Source: B1SED10-225 sp964501415
GTDB lineage: Bacteria; Bacillota_I; Bacilli_A; Izemoplasmatales; Izemoplasmataceae
Reading direction: 5' to 3'
NCBI GenBank assembly: GCA_964501415.1
Contig: CAZCSL010000012.1
Span: 1-38,234, forward strand
DNA: 38,234 bases
The translations under genes were made by a program, and so were the position numbers. The notes under the pieces were generated by a model. That model saw only the letters and a list, made by a program, of their open reading frames with translations, did no database searches and was not told the DNA's origin. Below, piece after piece: positions 26,311 through 35,069 of the stretch; position 1 is the stretch's first letter; each line of letters starts with the position of its first letter.

Positions 26311-26369
26311 AAGAGAAATAATAGCACACTGAAAAAACACTACGGTTTACAAAGTCACTAATTTCTCTT
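26311..26369 (-). promoter_or_regulatory. Leader hairpin with U-rich tail, possible attenuator
   Basis: In the predicted leader, AAGAGAAAT (26369-26361) pairs with ATTTCTCTT (26319-26311) and is followed by a T-rich tract (TTCTTTT). The 41-nt loop can form further pairs. It begins about 20 nt after the predicted transcription start. It could be an attenuator or RNA-binding-protein target; it matches no riboswitch I recognise. Confidence 0.4.
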
Positions 26370-26395
26370 GCTTTAATGGATATTAACTTAAGGTC

Positions 26396-26424
26396 ATTAT
26401 ACAAAACTTCATCCTATTTCTCAA
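26396..26424 (-). promoter_or_regulatory. Main promoter of the sulfoquinovose operon
   Basis: On the minus strand: TTGAGA (26424-26419), 17 nt, TATAAT (26401-26396). Eleven of twelve positions match consensus. It predicts a leader of about 200 nt before the sulfoquinovosidase start codon. Confidence 0.7.
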
Positions 26425-26604
26425 GGAATAATTGGAAGAAATAAAGGAAAGGTTTCCATTTTTTGGTAGCCTTTTCACCCTTTAATCCAGTATATAGCTA
26501 AATTGTTCATCGTTTGAGATGGACCGTGAGATATGATCGCTAGGCCTAAAATACCATTTTGATTAATGTAGTTACAAATGGTTAATAATGCTTAATTAAG
26601 GGTT

Positions 26605-28437
26605 TTAAAGGACTTCATTAATACAGATTTCTACAATATCTTTATCAAACTGTGTACCTGCATGTCGCTTGAGTTCTTTGATCGCATCGGTTTTTAAAAG
26701 CGCTTTCCGGTAGGGTCTATCAGAAGTCATCGCTTCATAGGCATCAACGACGGCTATAATTCTTGAAAATAGTGGAATATCATCGCCTTTGATACCGTTA
26801 GGATACCCTTTGCCATCGATACGTTCGTGATGACTCATCGCATATTCAGCAATATTGGAATAATGATCAGCCGCTCTTAAGATTTGATAGCCATTTAAGG
26901 TGTGCGTTTTCATTGTTTCCCATTCATCTTTGGTTAGTTTGCCGGGTTTATTTAAGATGGCATCAGGAATCGAGATTTTACCGATATCATGATAAAGGCC
27001 TGCCAATTGTAGTTCTTTGATTTCATCGGCTCTTAGATTTAAAGCTTCGCCGATTTGCCTGCAATAATCACTGACCCACTGAGCATGGATTCTTTCTTCT
27101 TCATATTTGGCTTGCAACGTTTGTAAAATTGACTGAATGGCATCGTTACGGTCGCTTTTACCGGTCAATACTTTGTTTTTATACATGTTGTTTTCCGCAG
27201 TGATAAAGATATTTCTGATGCTTTCATTGTTCTCTTTTTTGATGTCATATCCAACCGCGAGCGAAAGTTGAATATCTTTAATATGGATATTACTGATGTG
27301 TTTTTCGATGGTCTTTAGGCGTTTTTCCATCATTTTGGTATTGGTGTTAAGGCATATCATCGCAAACTCATCGCCACCTAATCTAGCGACAAAATCATCG
27401 TTATCTTTAACTTCATTTAACGTATCCGCAATCGCTTTTAAGGCCTCATTACCCACGTTATGACCATAAGCATCGTTAATCAGTTTTAAGCCGTTCATAT
27501 CCATCATTATAATCCCTAAAGGCTAACGTTTAGACCTATCATAGCGATTGACCATCTCTTGATAATAGCGTCGATTAGGCAAATTTGTGAGCTAATCGTG
27601 GTTGGAGGCATGGGTAACTTCGTCTTCTTTGTGTTTCATGTCTGTAATATCAATAGAGACTGACATGACATGGGTTTGCCCGTTGATTACGAGAGGGTGC
27701 AAAGTCACTTTGTCATATAAGTATGAGCTATCTTTATGTTTTGAGCGCCAGATAAATTGTTGCACGCCTTCTTCTAAACTGTCAAAGCCATAAAACTCCC
27801 ATGCGGCCTTGTTAGCAGTCAAGACTTCCCCTATGTCTTTATCGTGCAACATAATAGAAGCTGGGGAGTTTTCAAATAAAGCGCGAAATCGACCTTCACT
27901 TTCTTTAAGATTCTTATTAAGGCGCTTTATAATAACAAGCAACGTCGTAGTCGTTATGATACCTAAGGTAATCAAACCAAGCGTTCCAATCATCAACCAC
28001 CGACTTCTACTCTCTGCAGCTACTAAGGCGGTCTGATCGATGATAATCGAATATAAATAATCTTCATCGTTTATCGTTACGGGATAAGAATAGACATGGA
28101 CAGGCCTAATCTCCCCATCCGCTAAGCGGTGTTTAAAAACAAAAAAGTTGCGCTCTTCATTGGCGGCTTTTAACCTTTCCGCCGCAACTTCCTCAGAGCT
28201 CAACTGGTTTATATCATCAATATTCATGTTTTCTAAAACCGCTAAAGAATAACCGTAAAAATCGGCTGCGGCTTCATTGGCATAATAAATATCCCCGGTA
28301 TCAGGATGAATAATCAACATGACCGATTTGTGATTGTCAAATAAATCTTAAAAATCGATAGTCCGCTCGGCGTTTAGGTCGGTAGGGCTCAAGATGATTA
28401 ACGCCAATAGTGTCAATACCAACAATGCTCTTTTCAT
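26605..28437 (-). pseudogene. PAS-PAS-GGDEF-HD-GYP gene broken by three in-frame stops
   Basis: A single reading frame of 611 codons runs from ATG at 28437 to TAA at 26605 without frameshift, but contains TAA (28350-28348), TAG (27594-27592) and TAG (27525-27523). Ignoring these, the product has an N-terminal signal/membrane segment, a PAS domain, a membrane span (~residues 140-160), a second PAS domain, GGDEF (RLGGDEF, no I-site) and HD-GYP (YHDIGK and HHERIDGKGYP). Aligned with the relative at 36615-38030, both TAG codons sit where glutamine is plausible (NHD-stop-LTNLPNRR, SKR-stop-PLG). All motifs are otherwise intact and a good promoter remains, so loss is recent, or the stops are sequence errors. 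Confidence 0.8.
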
Positions 28438-28470
28438 ACCATCACACCCTTAAATCCTTACCTTTACTTA

Positions 28471-28498
28471 ATTATAATCGTTTTTAAATTTTTTTCAA
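28471..28498 (-). promoter_or_regulatory. Promoter of the broken PAS-GGDEF-HD-GYP gene
   Basis: On the minus strand: TTGAAA (28498-28493), 16 nt, TATAAT (28476-28471), about 35 nt before the ATG at 28437. Confidence 0.6.
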
Positions 28499-28575
28499 AA
28501 AAAGGACCAATTTATATGTCTTTTAAATATTATCATTTTCACTTCATAACTATTTATAAGGGGGATGAATACGTA

Positions 28576-28584
28576 TGCTATAAT
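28576..28584 (+). promoter_or_regulatory. Extended -10 promoter of the GAF-GGDEF gene
   Basis: TGC-TATAAT, an extended -10 element, 27 nt before the TTG start codon. No good -35 box is visible. Confidence 0.6.
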
Positions 28585-28610
28585 AAAGATAAGTTAAGGA
28601 GGTGGTGAGA

Positions 28611-30257
28611 TTGCGCAAATGGATTGGTCCTTCCTTTGAACATTTTTCTAAAGGCCAAAAAGGCATCTTCTTAAATCAATTGACATTGTTCTATGCAAGT
28701 CTTGCTTTAAGCATTTTATATCTTTTGGTTTTTATCCTCTATTTTAATCATGCCAGTGGAATACAGGTTTATTATCTTATTACAACGGTTTTTATGGCTT
28801 TATTGACGGGATTGCTTTTTTTCATCTTGCACAAATCTATTTTGAAACCTTGGGCTAAAATCGTTGTGCTTATGACCCCGTTTGTTATGATGAGTTTTGC
28901 GCTGGGAAGCTTTTTTATTGGGGTAGATTATTTTACCGAACATATGATATTTATAATCATAGTCTTATTGCTTGCTTTTATCGTAATTAATGGCGCCCAT
29001 TACACCACAAGCCTTTTTGGATATGCTTTCTTCGCTTTCTTAATATTAAGCCTACTTAAACACGGGTTGAATTTCACCTTGCTTATGCCTTGGCTTTTAC
29101 TGATAATTTTTTGTGCCTTAATCAATCTAGGATTACACGTCTTCTTGCATCGATTATGGGTGGCCAAACAACAAAGTACGTTTTTTAAGCACAAAGAAAA
29201 CGACACGATGCAAAAGTTAAAACAAGTCAATTATGAACTTGAACAAACACAAAATATTGCCGAGATGATGATGGAAATTACCTCTGATGTCATCACAAGT
29301 GATGATTTAGAAAGCTTGCTTTCTGTGATTATCAAACGGGCGGTTGAAGTGATTCCCAATGCCATAGCGGGGACCATCTTATTAAAAGAAGAAAATCAGA
29401 TGCGCTTCATTGCAGCTTATGGTTATGATAAGGATAAGTTAAATCAAATAAAGATACACTTTAAAGATACGTTTCAGTATAAAACAGGCAATCTTAAAAC
29501 CCCTGTGATCATTCAAGATTCTGAGGCGTTTAATCGCCTCAACACTTCAACTGAGTTTACCCAACAATTCATTGACTTAGACATTCCCTCAAGCAAATCG
29601 GTCATCAGCTCTCCTATTATTGTTGATGATGAAATTTATGGGTCGATTAACTTAGATAACTTTAATTATGAAATGGCCTTTAAAGAAAGCGATAAACCTA
29701 TCATTCAATATTTGGCCGAACAGATCGCCTTGGCCTTAAATAATCAAATGTTATTACAAAAGGCTTTATATTATACAAAACACGATATGTTGACCGATGC
29801 TTATACAAGAATTCATCACGAAAAGCTTTTAAACGAGGTGTTTGAACAAGCCAAAGAAAGCCAAAAGCCTTTTTGTATCGCCATCATCGATATCAATTAT
29901 ATGAAATACATCAACGATACTTTTGGCCATCAAGCCGGAGATGAAGTACTTAAAACCTTTAGCAAACACACCCAAAAAATCTTAGATGACCATCACTATT
30001 TAGCTAGATTCGGTGGCGATGAATTTTCGATTCTTTTTGAAAACACCGAGTTTAAAGCCGCTGAGAAAATTATCGGTAAATTGCGTGAGCATTTCAAAGC
30101 GCATCCCCTTTATTTTGATAAGCAAGCTTTTGTCATTAAATTTGGTCTGGGGTTGGTTGCTTATCCTAAAGATGGTAATCATCCAGATAGTTTGATGAAG
30201 CAAGCGGATAAACAAATGTATCAAGACAAAGATAAACAAAAAAGGCAAACAAAATGA
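28611..30257 (+). CDS. Membrane GAF-GGDEF protein (diguanylate cyclase)
   Basis: This 548-residue protein has five to six membrane spans (residues ~25-185), a coiled linker, a GAF domain (~220-385) and a GGDEF domain (~390-545). The motif is intact (ARFGGDEF near 468), with DINYMKYINDTFGHQAGDE upstream. No RxxD I-site lies five residues before it, so product inhibition by that route is not expected. The start is TTG at 28611, 8 nt after TAAGGAGG; two GTG codons just upstream lie too close to that site. It is divergent from the broken PAS-GGDEF-HD-GYP gene. Confidence 0.87.
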   Translation: MRKWIGPSFEHFSKGQKGIFLNQLTLFYASLALSILYLLVFILYFNHASGIQVYYLITTVFMALLTGLLFFILHKSILKPWAKIVVLMTPFVMMSFALGSFFIGVDYFTEHMIFIIIVLLLAFIVINGAHYTTSLFGYAFFAFLILSLLKHGLNFTLLMPWLLLIIFCALINLGLHVFLHRLWVAKQQSTFFKHKENDTMQKLKQVNYELEQTQNIAEMMMEITSDVITSDDLESLLSVIIKRAVEVIPNAIAGTILLKEENQMRFIAAYGYDKDKLNQIKIHFKDTFQYKTGNLKTPVIIQDSEAFNRLNTSTEFTQQFIDLDIPSSKSVISSPIIVDDEIYGSINLDNFNYEMAFKESDKPIIQYLAEQIALALNNQMLLQKALYYTKHDMLTDAYTRIHHEKLLNEVFEQAKESQKPFCIAIIDINYMKYINDTFGHQAGDEVLKTFSKHTQKILDDHHYLARFGGDEFSILFENTEFKAAEKIIGKLREHFKAHPLYFDKQAFVIKFGLGLVAYPKDGNHPDSLMKQADKQMYQDKDKQKRQTK

Positions 30258-30265
30258 TTACAAAC

Positions 30266-30306
30266 AAAAAGATGTTAGCGCTAAAATAACGCTAACATCT
30301 TTTTTG
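30266..30306. terminator. Bidirectional terminator
   Basis: A 13-14 bp stem (AAAGATGTTAGCG with CGCTAACATCTTT) around a 9-nt loop has A and T runs on both sides. It separates the convergent GGDEF and SDR genes. Confidence 0.88.
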
Positions 30307-30337
30307 AAGCTTTAAAAAAGGGGGTAAGGGTATTTAA

Positions 30338-31081
30338 TTAAAATCCAGCAATTTGTCCGCCATCGACGATAAACTCTGAGCCAGTTGAGAAACTGGATTC
30401 ATCTGAGGCTAGATATAGGACTAAATTGGTTACTTCGATTGGGTCGGCAATCCGTCCTAGTGGATTGTTTTGTCCCATGGACTCAACGAGTTCTTTATCG
30501 ACATCAGGATTATCCATGGTCATCGGTGTACGGATGACCCCTGGGTGTACGGAGTTAACACGGATATTGTGTTGACCCCATTCTATAGCCCCTGTTTTAG
30601 TCATACCACGAACGGCAAACTTCGTGGCCACATACGGCATAGAATTAGCGCCGCCACCCATACCAGCTATGGAAGAGATGTTTACGATTGAACCTGCGCT
30701 AGCTTTCTTCATAGAAGGTACCGTGATTTTCATGCCAAGATAAACACCAAGTTGGTTTATACGATAATGCAAATCATAGTTATCATCGCCTTCTTGGTCC
30801 CAAGGCATGAGTTTTGCGATGCCTGCGTTGTTAACGAGTACACTGATGGGGCCATAAAGTTTCTCTGTCTCAGCAACGACGCGCTCCCAATCCTCTCGTT
30901 TTGTCACATCATGCTTCATAAACGTGCAGTCTCCACCAATTTCTTTGGCGGTTTTTGTACCATCTAAGATGTCTGTGATTACAACTTTAGCGCCTTCTTT
31001 TACAAAGACTTCGGCATGTTTTGCGCCCATACCGCGTGCGCCTCCGGTGATAATTGCAACTTTGCCATTTAATCGGCCCAT
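30338..31081 (-). CDS. SDR-family oxidoreductase
   Basis: This 247-residue classical short-chain dehydrogenase has the nucleotide-binding TGGARGMG (12-19), D37 favouring NAD over NADP, NNAG (84-87), the catalytic serine near 136-137, and Y150/K154 (YVATK). It resembles the glucose-1-dehydrogenase and hydroxysteroid-dehydrogenase groups, which cannot be told apart from sequence alone. The start has AGGAGG upstream. It stands alone between two bidirectional terminators. A role in SQ metabolism is possible but nothing supports it. Confidence 0.88.
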   Translation of the reverse strand: MGRLNGKVAIITGGARGMGAKHAEVFVKEGAKVVITDILDGTKTAKEIGGDCTFMKHDVTKREDWERVVAETEKLYGPISVLVNNAGIAKLMPWDQEGDDNYDLHYRINQLGVYLGMKITVPSMKKASAGSIVNISSIAGMGGGANSMPYVATKFAVRGMTKTGAIEWGQHNIRVNSVHPGVIRTPMTMDNPDVDKELVESMGQNNPLGRIADPIEVTNLVLYLASDESSFSTGSEFIVDGGQIAGF

Positions 31082-31170
31082 TGCAAAACCTCCTTATATT
31101 TTATAATTCTATATTATGCCTAACTTTTATAAATGTAAACCCTTACGCATTTTTATTTTTAAAGCACCAC

Positions 31171-31206
31171 AAAAAAAGATGAAGCCATCAAACTTCATCT
31201 TTTTTA
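31171..31206. terminator. Bidirectional terminator
   Basis: AGATGAAG (31177-31184) pairs with CTTCATCT (31193-31200), extended by A and T runs. It lies 10 nt after the isochorismatase-like gene on the minus strand. Confidence 0.85.
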
Positions 31207-31215
31207 ACGTATTGA

Positions 31216-32058
31216 TTAAAGGGTTTTTCGGCCATCTGGGTGTTTTTTACCTTTGTATTGACCGGGTTTGCCCGTTTTAAAGTCATGTTTCATATAGTCA
31301 ATTACTTCTTGAGTACTCAGGACTTTAGCTACGGTGCTCCCTGCGACTTTTAAGGCGGTTTCTTGATTGTCCGTTGCCGTTGCCACGGCATCAGAAACCA
31401 ACACAACATCATACCCTCTTGAACTACCCGCATAAGCCGTGGCCAAGACACATTCATCGGTCCAAAGGCCTGTGATTATAATCGTATCAATGTCATGAGC
31501 TTTGAGTTTTTCATCTAGATAAGAGGTCCCATCTTCATTAAAAGTCCAAAACATATCTAAATGTTTGCCGTGATAAAACCAACCTTCATCCTTTTCTTTT
31601 TGATTTGGCGCTATTTCACGTAGCGGCTGAAGCCCTTTGGTCCCTCCAAAAATATAAGCCGCATTTTCAGGATTTTCAGGATGAAGACCTCTAGGGCCAT
31701 ACCAACGGTCCATCGCATTTGAGATGCCATCATCAAACAAACGGCTCCATGAGCTCCAAGCGATACAAACACCGTCATGGGTTTCTTTGCTTTTTCGAAA
31801 CGTTTCTACGAGTTTTTCTAAATTAGGTAAAATACCTTGTGCATAAGGACGGTACTCTTCTTGACAATCATCCAAGAGTAAAGCCACGCGTCTAGGCCGG
31901 TCGGCTAAATCCCACGAGGCCCAAAACGAAAGGGGCATCCCATGGGGTCCGTCTTCGGTGTAACTAAAATTTTTCATCGGTTTTAAGGCTAAGTCCATAT
32001 CCCTGTACTTGCACTTGGATTTCAAGGCTTCTTCTAGCGTCTTTGCTTTCACAATCAT
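31216..32058 (-). CDS. Isochorismatase-like cysteine hydrolase
   Basis: This 280-residue protein of the isochorismatase/nicotinamidase fold has a catalytic triad aspartate near residue 64 (LLDDCQEE), a lysine in FYHGKHLDMFW, and the nucleophilic cysteine in TGLWTDECVLATAYAG. It is about 80 residues longer than minimal family members, with extra N-terminal and C-terminal segments. The family hydrolyses amides or ester-like bonds; the substrate is unknown. An ATG lies only 2 nt from AAGGAAG, while a GTG two codons further in (32052) is at ideal spacing and may be the real start. Confidence 0.82.
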   Translation of the reverse strand: MIVKAKTLEEALKSKCKYRDMDLALKPMKNFSYTEDGPHGMPLSFWASWDLADRPRRVALLLDDCQEEYRPYAQGILPNLEKLVETFRKSKETHDGVCIAWSSWSRLFDDGISNAMDRWYGPRGLHPENPENAAYIFGGTKGLQPLREIAPNQKEKDEGWFYHGKHLDMFWTFNEDGTSYLDEKLKAHDIDTIIITGLWTDECVLATAYAGSSRGYDVVLVSDAVATATDNQETALKVAGSTVAKVLSTQEVIDYMKHDFKTGKPGQYKGKKHPDGRKTL

Positions 32059-32165
32059 CTTCCTTTCTTAAAAAACTTGTTAGGTAAAATATAACAAAAT
32101 CATCTATATAAGTCCATAAGGCTCAACACGCTCAAACGTTGGTGATATAAAGATAAGATTAAAAA

Positions 32166-33095
32166 TTATGATTCTTGATTAAACACCTTATAACCGCGGG
32201 TGATATACCCTTCTAATAGGTCTTTCTTCGCCATTTTAGGTCTTGGATCGATTGCCTCATAGTTGTTTATCGTTTCTAGTTTGATATTTTGAAATTCAAT
32301 CGGCAGTCCATTACTGAAAAAGAAGCTTTTATGGTCTTGTAGTTGAAAATGCAGATGTGGTTCGGTCGAATTGCCTGTATTCCCACATCTAGCAATCACT
32401 TGGCCTCTTTTGACCTTATCCCCTTTTTTTACTGTGATGCTGTCTTTTTTCAAATGCGCAAGCGTCGTATATTCCTTGGCTTTATGTTTCAGTATGATGT
32501 GATTGCCGGCGATATGATTTGATTTTGATAAAAATTTACCAGGTTTGAATAGGATGCTGTCTTGAGCCTTATTATAAACTTTAACCACTTCACCGTCTGC
32601 AGGGGCCAATATTTTCTCATCATAACAATAATAATCGCTCATTTGGGACCAATCGTTTTTAAAACTTTTAGGATTTTCATCTAATTGTATAAAATCATAA
32701 GCATAACGCTGTGGTGAGATTCCCCAAGAATGGGATTGAGCTTTTTCATAGCTGCCATTAATCACAACCCATTGGCCTTCAAAGGGCAAGCTAAACTTAG
32801 TTTTGGTTTTTATCATATCATTTGATATTGCCTTAGGCGAAGGTTTAAACCTATTTAATAGTTTCGCTGTATATTGAAATAAAGCGGCTTTTAAAAGCGA
32901 AAAATCCAAAGCCATCTCAACGATGACAAATAAAGCCAAAAGCGAAAGCCATGCAAACGCGCGGTGATCGAAAGCAAGGGTAAGAATCGCGGCTAAGACC
33001 CCAAGATACTTTATCTGTCTTGAAAACTGCAGTGTGTAATATTTCAATTTATCCTTCTTAGAAATAGTCCCTTTATCGATATAAAACACCTCCAT
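32166..33095 (-). CDS. Membrane-anchored M23-family metallopeptidase
   Basis: This 309-residue protein has two N-terminal membrane spans (~30-75) and a C-terminal LytM/M23 domain (~115-285). The zinc motifs are recognisable as SHSWGISPQRYAYDF and HLHFQ, with an intervening HLKKDSITVKKGDKVKRGQ stretch typical of the family. M23 enzymes usually cut peptidoglycan cross-links. If the host is wall-less, it may act on other peptides or be a relic. GGAGG lies inside the first codons, so the real start may be a few codons downstream of the ATG. Confidence 0.8.
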   Translation of the reverse strand: MEVFYIDKGTISKKDKLKYYTLQFSRQIKYLGVLAAILTLAFDHRAFAWLSLLALFVIVEMALDFSLLKAALFQYTAKLLNRFKPSPKAISNDMIKTKTKFSLPFEGQWVVINGSYEKAQSHSWGISPQRYAYDFIQLDENPKSFKNDWSQMSDYYCYDEKILAPADGEVVKVYNKAQDSILFKPGKFLSKSNHIAGNHIILKHKAKEYTTLAHLKKDSITVKKGDKVKRGQVIARCGNTGNSTEPHLHFQLQDHKSFFFSNGLPIEFQNIKLETINNYEAIDPRPKMAKKDLLEGYITRGYKVFNQES

Positions 33096-33126
33096 GTCAA
33101 TACTTTTTTAGACGCTTAGTAAAAAA

Positions 33127-33157
33127 ATCATATCACTTTAGGTGTAACTTATCACAC
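33127..33157 (-). promoter_or_regulatory. Promoter with dyad upstream of the M23 gene
   Basis: On the minus strand a TATGAT -10 box (33132-33127) is preceded by the dyad GTGTAA-CTTA-TCACAC (33142-33157, one mismatch) where the -35 box would lie. An operator for an unknown regulator is possible. Confidence 0.35.
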
Positions 33158-33208
33158 TTTAAGTTTGTTTTCAATAAAGGTTTCTAAGTGGTTTAAGGTT
33201 TTTCAAAA

Positions 33209-33242
33209 CAAAAAACCAAAACCGATGATTAGAAGGTTTTGG
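33209..33242 (-). terminator. Terminator after the potassium transporter gene
   Basis: CCAAAACC (33216-33223) pairs with GGTTTTGG (33235-33242). On the minus strand it is followed by TTTTTTG. It lies about 97 nt past the transporter stop. Confidence 0.75.
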
Positions 33243-34167
33243 CTTTAATACTGTTTGTCTTTAGATGAGGTTAAAAGTTAATATCGTTATTTAAAGGATA
33301 AATCCATAGACAAGGCGTTAATCTATCTTGTTTTGAGATTAGCCTACAATCATATCGATTTCGGGATAACGGATTGTATCCGTTTCGCCTTTGCGCTTAA
33401 ACATTAATAGAAGAGAAACTAAGCTAACTCTACCCACAAACATCGTAGCAATTATCAAAGTGCGAGAGAAATTTGAAAGCTCACTGGTGATGCCAAGAGA
33501 CAAACCCGTGGTCCCAAAAGCACTGATGACTTCAAAGGCCGTTTCCTGATAATTAAAGTTATCCACAATTAAAATCAATAATATGACCGTACTTACCCAA
33601 ACAAATGCCATGATCACCATCACCATCGATTTCATCACGGTCTCAGGTTTAATGGTTCTTTGATGATAAACAACGGCATTTTTACCCCGCGCAAATGAAA
33701 CGATCGATAAAAGCGCCACAAACATCGTAACCGTACGAATCCCGCCACCCGCACTATTAGGAGATGAACCTAAAAACATTAAAAACATCAAAAACAAGCT
33801 GGTGGCTTCGCTAAATTCTCCCACATTCATGGTAGAAAAACCCGCATTTCTAGTGGTCAGTGACATAAACATGGTCGTAAATAAAACATCGATACGATCT
33901 GAGGTGGCAAAATACGCTTGGCGTTCTAATAAAAATAGACCCAAAGCACTGATAAGCCACACAGAAGCATGCAGGGTAACGAGTAGTTTGGTAAAAACCG
34001 TAAACTTAAACTGCTCTTTTTTGAGTTTCGCATCCACCCACATTTTAAATTCCGCCAAAGGCCAAAAGCCTACAGCACCTAAAAACATTAAGCCCATGCT
34101 TAAAACCAATAAAAAATAAGAGTCTTTAAACATGCTGAAACTACTACCGATGGGGGCAATGTCAAAC

Positions 34168-34222
34168 CCCGCATTGGTAAACAGCGATATCGTATTAAAA
34201 AGAGCTTGGAAAAGGGCTTGTT
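34168..34222. repeat. 55-bp copy left of the gap
   Basis: Identical to 34323-34377. The two copies flank exactly 100 N and match the overlap expected from an assembler k-mer of 55, so they represent one genomic copy. Confidence 0.9.
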
Positions 34223-34322
34223 NNNNNNNNNNNNNNNNNNNNNNNNNNNNNNNNNNNNNNNNNNNNNNNNNNNNNNNNNNNNNNNNNNNNNNNNNNNNNN
34301 NNNNNNNNNNNNNNNNNNNNNN
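34223..34322. other. Assembly gap of 100 N
   Basis: One hundred N residues, the conventional unknown-length gap, inside the potassium transporter gene. Confidence 0.99.
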
Positions 34323-34377
34323 CCCGCATTGGTAAACAGCGATATCGTATTAAAAAGAGCTTGGAAAAGGGCTTGTT
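34323..34377. repeat. 55-bp copy right of the gap
   Basis: Second copy of the 55-bp sequence at 34168-34222; see that entry. Confidence 0.9.
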
Positions 34378-34930
34378 GGAAAGGAAAGGTATTTGTAATG
34401 ATAAAATAAACACTCATCAAAACAAAGGCGATGGACTGAATGGTAAAAATCATGATTAAAACGTTGCGCACAAACCGCACGACGCCTGATTTGGTAATCT
34501 GGTTTTGATCAACCATAATCATATCGCGCTGTTTAAAGGTGATTTTATGCCCAATAATAAACCAAAAAAGCGCTACACCCATGATTAAACCAATGCCGCC
34601 AAACTGAATGATTACAAGCAAGATGACCTGACCCGCTGGGGAAAGCACGTCTTTAACTATAATTGGTGTCAAACCCGTAGTGGACAAAGCACTTGCCGAG
34701 ACAAAAACGGCATCGATAAAACTAAGTGATTGACCACTTTTAATGCTGATAGGCAGTTATAAAAAAAACGCCCCGACAAACATGGCAATCAGATAACTCA
34801 TCACAAAGGTTCTAAACGTAGAACCAAAAACGATTTTTTTAAACGTTCTCAATTTGTTCATAAGCGCCTCTTGGAATATAATAATGTTGATTATAGATTT
34901 TATCACAAAACCATGAAATAGCAAACTTAT

Positions 34931-34959
34931 TTGAATTTTTACAATCTTCATGCTATCAT
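34931..34959 (+). promoter_or_regulatory. Promoter of leader RNA or lipoprotein gene
   Basis: TTGAAT (34931-34936), 17 nt, extended -10 TGC-TATCAT (34954-34959). The predicted transcript starts near 34966. Confidence 0.5.
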
Positions 34960-35001
34960 GAAATTGTCTTTATGTAGTGACTTATTACATGGACATTAGA
35001 T

Positions 35002-35046
35002 GGGCTTAAACCTACTTTGAGGTATGGATGAGCCCTTTTTGTTTTT
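35002..35046 (+). terminator. Terminator-like hairpin upstream of the lipoprotein gene
   Basis: GGGCTTA (35002-35008) pairs with TGAGCCC (35029-35035, one wobble). An inner ACCT/AGGT stem sits in the loop, and TTTTTGTTTTT follows. It lies 24 nt before the lipoprotein start and would end a transcript of about 75-80 nt from the promoter at 34931, as a small RNA or an attenuated leader. Confidence 0.6.
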
Positions 35047-35069
35047 AAAAATGATGGGGGGAGCGTGAC

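Larger units (their letters stand above)
26187..26604 (-). other. 418-nt non-coding region: SQ operon promoter and leader
   Basis: No gene is seen here. On the minus strand it holds a near-consensus promoter (26424-26396), a leader hairpin (26369-26311), a 10-bp palindrome CCTTATAAGG (26259-26268, extendable to 16 bp with one mismatch) and a second TATAAT near 26214 without a good -35. An imperfect hairpin near 26456-26482 may end the transcript of the upstream pseudogene. Confidence 0.6.
33339..34861 (-). pseudogene. TrkH/KtrB potassium transporter, nonsense codon and assembly gap
   Basis: The frame from ATG at 34861 (AGAGG upstream) to TAA at 33339 encodes a TrkH/KtrB channel subunit with the four selectivity-loop glycines visible (STTGLT, TNAGFD, RNAGFS, TTGLSL). 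An in-frame TAA at 34758-34756 interrupts it after about 34 residues, between FVGAFFL and LPISIKSGQS. A block of 100 N lies within the gene, flanked by identical 55-bp copies; removing the Ns and one copy restores a continuous frame. The gap is therefore an assembly artefact, while the TAA may be real or an error. No KtrA/TrkA partner is in the window. Confidence 0.8.

Noticed and set aside
26340..26356. Possible catabolite-repression (cre) site in the SQ operon leader
   Set aside because: The minus-strand sequence TGTAAACCGTAGTG resembles the first half of a cre site but misses the central CG register and the second half.
26605..28437. TAG reassigned to glutamine to explain the interrupted gene
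   Set aside because: A TAA stop also interrupts the same frame, TAA and TGA are used as normal stops throughout, and TAG ends the SdpI-family gene at 88-90; nonsense mutation or sequence error is simpler.
34168..34377. 55-bp direct repeat as a mobile-element or target-site duplication
   Set aside because: The copies flank exactly 100 N, and collapsing them restores the transporter reading frame; this is an assembly overlap.
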